A stretch of 64,000 nucleotides of DNA from Thetidibacter halocola (lineage in GTDB: Bacteria; Pseudomonadota; Alphaproteobacteria; Rhodobacterales; Rhodobacteraceae): assembly GCF_018224955.1 (NCBI RefSeq), contig NZ_JAGTUU010000005.1, forward strand, positions 1 to 64,000, read 5' to 3'. Shown here in pieces: positions 27,476 through 34,541 of the stretch. Under the pieces are notes generated by a model. That model saw nothing but the letters and a program-made list of their open reading frames with translations, was not told where the DNA came from and ran no database searches. Position 1 is the first letter of the stretch; each line of letters starts with the position of its first letter. Both the position numbers and the translations under genes were made by a program.

Positions 27476-28764
27476 CGCATGGTCTGCGGCAGCCAGAGCA
27501 CCAGCGCCGGAAAGGCGACCAGCAGGACCAGCCGCACGAGGTCTGCGGCAACGAAGGGCAGGACGCCGCGGAAGATCGTCGTCAGCGGGATCGCCCGCGC
27601 GATGGAGTTGATGACGAAGACGTTCATTCCCACGGGCGGCGTGATCAGGCCCAACTCCACCGTCATCACGATGATGACCCCGAACCAGATCGGATCGAAG
27701 CCCAGTTGCGTGACGATGGGAAAGACGATGGGCACCAGCAGGATGATCATCGCCATCGCATCCAGGATGCAGCCCATGATGACGAAGAGCACCAGGATCA
27801 GGGCCAGCGTGCCATAGGCGCCGAGGTCCAGCGCCACCAGCCAGGCGGTGATCTTCTGCGGGCTCTGCGTGATCGCCAGGAAATAACCGAACAGGATCGC
27901 GCCGATCAGGATGGTGTAGATCGCGACCGAGGTGCGCAGCGCCTCGATCAGGCTTTCGAGCAGCAGGCGCGGCGTCAGACGTCCCCGCACGAAGCCGATC
28001 AGAGCCGTCAGAAACGATCCGACGGCGGCGGCCTCTGTCGCCGTCGTCACGCCGAAATAGATCGAGCCGATGATGAGCACGAAGAGCAGCATCACCGCCC
28101 AGACGCCCGCGAGGCTGCGCAGCGCCTCGCGCAGGTCGAACCGCTCGCCCGCGGGCAGGCGGCGGCCGTAGGCCAGGCGGACCGCGCCCATGTACATCAG
28201 GATCGCCAGCAGGCCCGGCACGATCCCGGCAATGAACAGAACGCCCACGTCCTGTTCGGTGATATAGCCATAGACCGCCAGCACGACCGAGGGCGGGATC
28301 AGGATGCCCAGCGTGCCGCCCGCGGCGATGACGCCGGTCGAGACGTCGTCGGGATAGCCCGCCTTCTTCATCTCGGGCAGGGCGATCTTGGTCATGGTCG
28401 CGGCGGTGGCGACGGAAGAGCCGCAGATCGCCGCGAAGCCCGCGCAGGCGCCGATGGTCGACATGGCCATGCCGCCCCTCATGGGGCCGAACCAGTGCCG
28501 TCCGGCCCGGAACAGCTCGCGCGACATGCCGGAATTGGTGGCCAGCACGCCCATCAGAACGAAGAAGGGGATCAGCGTCAGGTTGAAATCGGTGACGGTG
28601 CGGATCGGCGACTGCGCCAGCAGGTTCAGCGCCGGTTTCCATCCGGTGATGCCCGCGAAGCCCGCCACGCCGACCAGACCCATGGCGATGCCGACCGGCA
28701 CGCGCAGGATCATCATCGCGAAGAGCGCGGCAAACCCGCAGATGGCAACCAGGTCTCCGCTCAT
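27472..28764 (-). CDS. TRAP transporter large permease, DctM type (second system)
   Basis: 430 residues, about 12 helices. GACAGFAAICGSSVATAATMTKIALPEMKKAGY, GTLGILIPPSVVLAVYGYITEQDVG and LITPPVGMNVFVINSIA are standard DctM motifs. Overlaps its small permease by four bases upstream and the IlvD-type gene by four bases downstream, so transport and dehydration are made together. Confidence 0.91.
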   Translation of the reverse strand: MSGDLVAICGFAALFAMMILRVPVGIAMGLVGVAGFAGITGWKPALNLLAQSPIRTVTDFNLTLIPFFVLMGVLATNSGMSRELFRAGRHWFGPMRGGMAMSTIGACAGFAAICGSSVATAATMTKIALPEMKKAGYPDDVSTGVIAAGGTLGILIPPSVVLAVYGYITEQDVGVLFIAGIVPGLLAILMYMGAVRLAYGRRLPAGERFDLREALRSLAGVWAVMLLFVLIIGSIYFGVTTATEAAAVGSFLTALIGFVRGRLTPRLLLESLIEALRTSVAIYTILIGAILFGYFLAITQSPQKITAWLVALDLGAYGTLALILVLFVIMGCILDAMAMIILLVPIVFPIVTQLGFDPIWFGVIIVMTVELGLITPPVGMNVFVINSIARAIPLTTIFRGVLPFVAADLVRLVLLVAFPALVLWLPQTMR

Positions 28765-29285
28765 GCGTCGTCCTTCACGTCGATGCTGTCAAAGTGGTCC
28801 AGCGATCCGCGCCCGGTCACGATCAACAGAAGGCGCGCGAGGATCGCGGGCAGGCTGACCGCAACGCCCAGCCAGATGAAACCCATCATCGGCCAGGCGG
28901 GCAGGCGCAGGTCCATCGTCGACTCGCCGCTGCCCGCCGCGCTCGACACGCGGCCGAACATTTTCCAGGCCAGCAGCGTGGTGAAGATCAGCAGAAGGGT
29001 CCAGGCAAAGGCATCGACCCAGCGGCGCGGCCCTTTGGGCAGGCGCTCGGCCAGGAGGTCGACCTTGATGTGGGATCCGCGATAGCCGACGCTGGCAAAA
29101 CCCCACATGATCGCCGCGCCTAGCAGCAGGCGGGACATGTCGAAGGCGTCGGGCAGGGGATAGGCGAACAGGTATCGCCCGACCGCCGATGCGACGACAA
29201 GCAGCGTCACCAGCCCCATGATGAGGCCGGCCACCACCTCGATCCCGTGCGAGATGCGTTCGAGAATGCGTTGAAGCTGTAACAT
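28761..29285 (-). CDS. TRAP transporter small permease, DctQ type (second system)
   Basis: 174 residues with four hydrophobic segments. DAFDMSRLLLGAAIMWGFASVGYRGSHIKVDLLAERLP is the DctQ core. ATG 29285 is the first start after the hairpin that follows the binding-protein gene; an open frame continues upstream but runs into the dctP coding region. It overlaps dctM by ATGA. Confidence 0.87.
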   Translation of the reverse strand: MLQLQRILERISHGIEVVAGLIMGLVTLLVVASAVGRYLFAYPLPDAFDMSRLLLGAAIMWGFASVGYRGSHIKVDLLAERLPKGPRRWVDAFAWTLLLIFTTLLAWKMFGRVSSAAGSGESTMDLRLPAWPMMGFIWLGVAVSLPAILARLLLIVTGRGSLDHFDSIDVKDDA

Positions 29286-29295
29286 CGGCGGAGAT

Positions 29296-29318
29296 GCGGG
29301 CGGCGCGGGGCCGCCCGC
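29296..29318 (-). other. Hairpin between dctP and dctQ (second TRAP system)
   Basis: GCGGGCGGC pairs with GCCGCCCGC around a five-base loop, just after the binding-protein stop on the minus strand. It is the third binding-protein gene in the window followed by such a structure. Confidence 0.5.
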
Positions 29319-29325
29319 CACTGGC

Positions 29326-30333
29326 TCAGAAGCGTGCGTCGTTGCGATCGAGCGCTTCCATGTAGCTGTCGTAGATCGCCTGCGCGTCGGCGCCCACATC
29401 CGCCCTCCACTGGTCGAGCAGCGGCGCGGCGGCGTCGCGCCACATCTGCACTTCCTCGTCGGTCGGCGCGTAGAGCGTGTGCTCGCCGCTATCGATCATC
29501 TTCTGACGGCCACCCGCCTCGTTCGCGGCCCAGCCTTCGGAGAAGCGGCGCGACCATTCCGGCGTGCAGTGATCGTCGAGGATCGCGCGCAGGTCCTCGG
29601 GCATGCCGTTGTAGGTGTCCTTGTTGATCAGCAGCAGCTGCGCCGAGATGTAGAAGGGCATGTCGAGGTGGTTCTTCGTGGCGCTGTCGATGCCGAAGAT
29701 GTAGATCGAGTTCCACGGGAAGGTGATCGCATCGGCGGTGCCGTTGGCAATTGCCTCGCGCGCCTCGGGGGCGGGCACCTGCACCGGACCGCCGCCCAGC
29801 AGGCTGACGAAGCGCGACATCGTGGCATGGGCGGGGCGCACGTTCAGACCCGAGATGTCGGCCGGAACCTTGATCGGGTTCTTCGAGTGGAACGTGCCCG
29901 GATCGTGCGGGTTGGCGAGGCAGAACTTGACGTCGGCCATCTCGGTCTCGGCGAGGGGCGCATACCATTCATGCAGCGCCTGCGCGCCGCCGGTGGCGTT
30001 CTTCGTCTGGAACGGGATTTCGATCAGGCTGTAGATCGGGAAACGCCCGGCCTGGTAGCCCGGGTTCGTGTAGGTGATGTCGGCGATGCCGTCGCGCGCC
30101 ATGTCGTAATGGTCGGGCGCCGCGCCGAGTTGCTGCGCCGGGAAGATCGTGACGCCGATGCGCCCGCCCGAGGCCTCGGTCAGCGACTGAACCCAGGGTT
30201 CGATCCCCATCGTCTGGATCGGGTGCGTCGGCGGCACCCAGTGCGACAGCCGCAGCGTGACCTCTTGCGCGAACGCGCCCCCCGCCGCAAGCGCGCCAGC
30301 CATGGCGCCGGCCATCAGTGTCCGGATCTTCAT
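29326..30333 (-). CDS. TRAP transporter substrate-binding protein, DctP type (second system)
   Basis: 335 residues with signal peptide MKIRTLMAGAMAGALAAGGAFA. The mature part VTLRLSHWVPPTHPIQTMGIEPWVQSLTEASGGRIGVTIFPAQQLG is typical DctP, as is ISGLNVRPAHATMSRFVSLLGGGPVQVPAPEAREAIANGTADAI. GGGAGGAAGATC precedes the ATG. It is divergent from the ammonia-lyase gene across 118 bases, so the two probably share regulation and the ligand may be related to an aromatic amino acid product. Confidence 0.9.
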   Translation of the reverse strand: MKIRTLMAGAMAGALAAGGAFAQEVTLRLSHWVPPTHPIQTMGIEPWVQSLTEASGGRIGVTIFPAQQLGAAPDHYDMARDGIADITYTNPGYQAGRFPIYSLIEIPFQTKNATGGAQALHEWYAPLAETEMADVKFCLANPHDPGTFHSKNPIKVPADISGLNVRPAHATMSRFVSLLGGGPVQVPAPEAREAIANGTADAITFPWNSIYIFGIDSATKNHLDMPFYISAQLLLINKDTYNGMPEDLRAILDDHCTPEWSRRFSEGWAANEAGGRQKMIDSGEHTLYAPTDEEVQMWRDAAAPLLDQWRADVGADAQAIYDSYMEALDRNDARF

Positions 30334-30451
30334 GATCTTCCTCCCATGTCATTGTTCCGACTCGAACCGGCCGGATTGTCGTCAGACCATGGCCGATGCA
30401 GAGTGTTGCGGCAAGCCTGATGGACGGGCCGTGCGATGCCGGGAGGACGGG

Positions 30452-32098
30452 ATGACGATCACGCTGGACGGAACGGGCCTGACGCTGGCCGCCATCGACG
30501 CCGTGGCCCGCGGCCGCGCCCCCGTCGCGATCAGCGACGATCCGGCGGTGCTGGCGCGGGTGCGCGGCTCGCGCCAGCGGATCGCGGGCGCGGTCGAGCG
30601 CGGCGAGGAGATCTATGGCGTGACGACGCTGTTCGGGGGGATGGCGGACGTGCATGTGACGCGCGAACAGCTGATCGACGTGCAGCGCATCGCGCTGTGG
30701 CAGCACAAGTCCACGACCGGCCCGCGCCTGCCCGAGGCGGACGTGCGCGCCGCGATGCTGCTGCGAGCGAATTCCCTGATGCGGGGCGCGTCTGGTGTGC
30801 GGATGGAGCTGATCGAGCGGCTGGTTGCCTTCCTCAACGCGGGCGCCGCGCCGCACATGTACCAGCGCGGCTCGATCGGCGCGTCGGGTGATCTGGTGCC
30901 GCTCAGCTATATCGGCGGGTCCATCCTGGGCCTGTCGCCCGAGTTCCTGGTCGATCTGGACGGCGAGACGCTGGACTGCGTCACGGTGCTGGGCCGCCTC
31001 GGGTTCGCGCCCATCGACCCGGAGCCGAAGGAGGGCCTTGCGCTGAACAACGGCACCGGCGCCTCGACCGGCGTGGCCGCCAACGTGATGACCCGCGCGC
31101 TCGATGCGCTGGCCATGTCGCTGGGCGTCCATGCGCTGTTCGCTCATGCGCTGCTGGCCACGGACCAGAGCTTTGCCCCCTATATCCACGCGATGAAGCC
31201 GCATCCGGGCCAGGTCTGGGCCGCCGCGCGCATGGCCGATCTGCTGGCGGGCGGGCAAACGATCCGGTCCGAGGCGGGGGGCGACCGAGCGGCGCGCAAG
31301 GGCGGGCTGATCCAGGACCGCTACGGCATCCGCTGCCTGCCGCAGTTCATGGGGCCGATCGTCGACGGCCTCGCCACAGCCGCCCGGCAGGTCGAGACCG
31401 AGGCGAATACCGCCAATGACAACCCGCTGATCGACCCCGAGACGGGCGAGACCTTTCACACCGGCAATTTCCTTGCGCAATACACGGCCGTCGCGATGGA
31501 CAGCACGCGCTATTTCATCGGCCTGATGTGCAAGCATATCGACAGCCAGATCGCGCTTATGATCACGCCGGCCTTTTCGAACGGTCTGACGCCCGCGCTG
31601 GTGGGCAACATGAAAACCGGGGTGAATGTCGGGCTGAAGTCGCTGCATATCGGCATGAACCAGATGTCGACGCAGATTTCCTACCTGGGGCAGAGCGTCG
31701 CCGACCGCTTTCCGACGCATGCCGAGATGTACAACCAGAACATCAACAGCCAGGCGATGAACGCTGCAAACCTCGCCCGCGACCAGATGGACGTGACCGA
31801 GCATTTCCTGGCCGCCGCCCTTCTGACCGGGGTGCAGGCGGTCGAGGTGCGCGCGCTGACCGAAACGGGGTCCTGCGACGCCCGCACGATCCTGTCGCCC
31901 GCGACCGTCCCGCTGTACGAGGCGGTGCGCTGTGCGGCGGGTGGCGAGCCGGAGGCGGGCCGGACGCTTGTCTGGGACGACATGGACGGGTTCATCCAAC
32001 CCAAGGTCGAGGGCGTCCTTGACGCGGTTGCGCGGCGTGATGCGATCCATGCCGCGCTGACGCCGGTGCGCGATGCGCTGGAGGCGTTCCGGGCCTGA
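30452..32098 (+). CDS. Aromatic amino acid ammonia-lyase (HAL/PAL/TAL family)
   Basis: 548 residues. The MIO cofactor triad is in GSIGASGDLVPLSY (A144-S145-G146), the catalytic tyrosine in EEIYGVTTLFGG (Tyr55), and AETEANTANDNPL-type and QDRYGIRCLPQ motifs support the fold. The enzyme removes ammonia from an aromatic amino acid to give a cinnamate or urocanate. At the substrate-selectivity site it reads W83-Q84-H85, where tyrosine lyases usually have His-Leu, phenylalanine lyases Phe-Leu and histidine lyases Ser-His, so the substrate cannot be assigned. ATG 30452 follows GGGAGGACGG. It is convergent with a feruloyl-CoA synthetase two bases away, which suggests a cinnamate-type product. Confidence 0.87.
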   Translation: MTITLDGTGLTLAAIDAVARGRAPVAISDDPAVLARVRGSRQRIAGAVERGEEIYGVTTLFGGMADVHVTREQLIDVQRIALWQHKSTTGPRLPEADVRAAMLLRANSLMRGASGVRMELIERLVAFLNAGAAPHMYQRGSIGASGDLVPLSYIGGSILGLSPEFLVDLDGETLDCVTVLGRLGFAPIDPEPKEGLALNNGTGASTGVAANVMTRALDALAMSLGVHALFAHALLATDQSFAPYIHAMKPHPGQVWAAARMADLLAGGQTIRSEAGGDRAARKGGLIQDRYGIRCLPQFMGPIVDGLATAARQVETEANTANDNPLIDPETGETFHTGNFLAQYTAVAMDSTRYFIGLMCKHIDSQIALMITPAFSNGLTPALVGNMKTGVNVGLKSLHIGMNQMSTQISYLGQSVADRFPTHAEMYNQNINSQAMNAANLARDQMDVTEHFLAAALLTGVQAVEVRALTETGSCDARTILSPATVPLYEAVRCAAGGEPEAGRTLVWDDMDGFIQPKVEGVLDAVARRDAIHAALTPVRDALEAFRA

Positions 32099-32100
32099 CG

Positions 32101-33942
32101 CTAGGCCGGGTGGCCGAGGCTGATCACCCGCGGATCGTCCGACCACAGGCTTTCGACCAGGTCGGCCCGGTGGCGCAAGACCGCGCGCTGGTTGACCGAC
32201 CCCTTGTCGGTCACCTCGCCCTTTTCGAAGGACAGCGGCACCTCGAGGAACAGCATCCGCGTGACACGCGAGGCCGATCCCGTCGCCTGCGCCGCGTGTT
32301 GCGCAAGCCGTTCCGCCGCGACGGCGCGAACGGTCGGGTGGTTCAGCAGCGCCTCTCCGGTCACGGCCTCGTCCTTGACCAGCGCGGCCAAGGCGGACCA
32401 GTCCGGCATGACGAGCGCCCCCAACTCCCGATGGCCCTCGCCCGCGATCACGGTATCGGTGGCCAGCCCCTTCAGATCGTCCGTCAGCTTCGCCCGCACG
32501 GGGCCGACAGCCACCCACGTGCCCGAGGCGAGCTTGAAATTCTCGGCAAGTCGCCCGTCGAAATAGAACCCGGCCGATGCGTCGCCTTCCTTGACGAAGC
32601 GGAACGCATCGCCAAAGCGATAGAAGCCCTCATCGTCGAACGCCTCGCGCGTGAGTTCCGGGTTGCGCCAGTATCCCGGCGTCACCGACGGGCTCTTGAC
32701 GCGCCCCTCCATCTTGTCGCCCTGTGGCACCAGCTTGAACGTCACGCCCGGCAAGGGCACCCCGAGGTTCCCGGCCGTCTTTTCGCTCTTGTGCCAGAGC
32801 AGGGCGCCCGGCCCCGTCTCGGTCGAGCCGAAACCCGTGCAGAGCGGCACGCCGCCCGGCACCATGTCGCGGGCCACGCGCGTGATGCGGTCCCAGACCG
32901 GTTGGCTCATCCCGGCACCGGCGTAGAACAGCATCCCGAGGCGTGAGAAGAACGTCTCGCGCAGGCGCTTGTCCGTCTCCATCGCGTCCAGCAGCATCTG
33001 GTAGCCCAGCGGCACGTTGAAGTACCAGGTGGGCGAGAACTCCCGCAGGTTCTCGATGGTCCGACCGATGTCACGCGGCGAGGGCTTGCCATCGTCGATG
33101 ATGTAGGTGCCGCCGAAATAGATCACCAGGTGAAAGACGCGGTTGCCGCTGGCAGTGTGGTTCCAGGGCGCCCAGTCCACCACGGTCGGCGGTTCTTCGT
33201 TCATGAACAGGTAGCACTGCGCGTCCATCTGCGGGTTGGAGCAGATCATGCGCTGGGTCTGGATCACCGCCTTGGGCGAGCCCGTGGTGCCTGAGGTGAA
33301 CAGGAACTTGGCCACCGTGTCCGGCCCGATGGCGGCATGGGCCTTGGCCATTTCGGGCGTCGGGGGCGTCTGAGCCAGCCTGTCGAAGGCCAGCGTTTCG
33401 CGCCCGGGCACCGTTCCGGTCTGCGTGACCACGGGAATGTTGGCGGCGAAGACGGCCTGGATCGCCGGGCCGAAAACGGTCGCGTCGTCGGCAAAGATCA
33501 TCCCCGGGCTGATCTGGCCAGCGATGTCCCGGAGCTTCAGATATCCGCCGCCGGTCAGCGCATAGGCCGGCGCGAGGGCGGTCGACGGCACGCCGACATG
33601 CTGCGCGCCGAGCGCCATCAGGGCATGGGCGATGCTGTTGCCCGAAAGGATCATGAGCGGTTTCTCGGAAGACAGTCCACGCGCGACGAGCGCCGATCCG
33701 ATGGCCTCGATCTTGCGCGCCGCTTCGCCATAGGTGATCCGGACCAGGGATCGGTCCGCTGCGCGCTCGGCCATCCAGACGTGATCCGGGGTCGTCCGGG
33801 CCCAGTGCAGGAACCGTTCAGTCAGGCAACGCGGATAGGCGGCAAGCGGTTCTTCGTTCCAGATCAGGATGCTTCCGTCCGCGCGCGTTTCACTGCGAAT
33901 GACCGGATCCCACAGTCTCGGTTCTTCGGCGGTCCCATTCAT
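32101..33942 (-). CDS. Feruloyl-CoA synthetase-like acyl-CoA ligase
   Basis: 613 residues of the AMP-forming adenylating superfamily. The P-loop FTSGTTGSPKAV lies near residue 215, and CTGFGSTETGPGALLW and YRFGDAFRF with FYFDGRLAENFKLASGTWV are feruloyl-CoA synthetase features; the final lysine region is SFEKGEVTDKGSVNQRAVL. The N-terminal pattern (YPRCLTERFLHWARTTPDHVWMAERA; LSGNSIAHALMALGAQHVGVP) is also that of the ferulate group. It would activate hydroxycinnamates to CoA thioesters. No enoyl-CoA hydratase/aldolase gene is seen in this window. Confidence 0.86.
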   Translation of the reverse strand: MNGTAEEPRLWDPVIRSETRADGSILIWNEEPLAAYPRCLTERFLHWARTTPDHVWMAERAADRSLVRITYGEAARKIEAIGSALVARGLSSEKPLMILSGNSIAHALMALGAQHVGVPSTALAPAYALTGGGYLKLRDIAGQISPGMIFADDATVFGPAIQAVFAANIPVVTQTGTVPGRETLAFDRLAQTPPTPEMAKAHAAIGPDTVAKFLFTSGTTGSPKAVIQTQRMICSNPQMDAQCYLFMNEEPPTVVDWAPWNHTASGNRVFHLVIYFGGTYIIDDGKPSPRDIGRTIENLREFSPTWYFNVPLGYQMLLDAMETDKRLRETFFSRLGMLFYAGAGMSQPVWDRITRVARDMVPGGVPLCTGFGSTETGPGALLWHKSEKTAGNLGVPLPGVTFKLVPQGDKMEGRVKSPSVTPGYWRNPELTREAFDDEGFYRFGDAFRFVKEGDASAGFYFDGRLAENFKLASGTWVAVGPVRAKLTDDLKGLATDTVIAGEGHRELGALVMPDWSALAALVKDEAVTGEALLNHPTVRAVAAERLAQHAAQATGSASRVTRMLFLEVPLSFEKGEVTDKGSVNQRAVLRHRADLVESLWSDDPRVISLGHPA

Positions 33943-34541
33943 CGTGGTTCTCCCCCTCCATGGCGTCCGGTAATCATATGCTTGATGGCTTCCGTTCGCC
34001 TTGCCTCGCCGACTTTGGTGCCTTCCTTCACGCCAGGCAACAGCTTCGTCCGGGCGAGTCTGCCTAAGGGCCGAAGGGGATGTTCCCTTTGACCCTTTCG
34101 CAACGATCCGTTGGAAGCCGGAACCCGCCGTCAGACCCTGGGTCTACATCTGGCCGGTCGCTGCCTGGGGCGCTCCTGGTCCTTCGAAGTCCGCGCTCGC
34201 TGCGGGTCGGGGACGGGTTTCAGCTTCGCTGCGGGCGCCTTCCCGGTCTTCGACGGGTCGCCGAACGAACATCCGGCCCCATCTGGTGGCTGCCATGCGG
34301 TAGGAAAACGGTTTCTCCGCATGTCACGAATTTGGGATCCAAGTCACGCAACACGTCACGCGTAGCAACGATACAACGGCGGCGGGCACGCCCTTGTGCG
34401 CTTTGCCCCGGCAGCCGCGACTTCGAAAATGTAAGGCGCGAATCCATGACTGCTACCATACGGCAAGCCGTCATGGGCCAGCCTTGCCGGACGCAAACAG
34501 AGGGCGAAGCATCAAGGCTTCGGCGCCGGCATGGCGCGATC
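33943..34541. other. Intergenic region without recognisable genes
   Basis: About 600 bases between the feruloyl-CoA synthetase gene (starting here on the minus strand) and the 3' end of the large operon. Short frames exist on both strands but none resembles a known protein or has a good ribosome binding site. No terminator hairpin with a T-run was found for the operon end. Confidence 0.4.
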
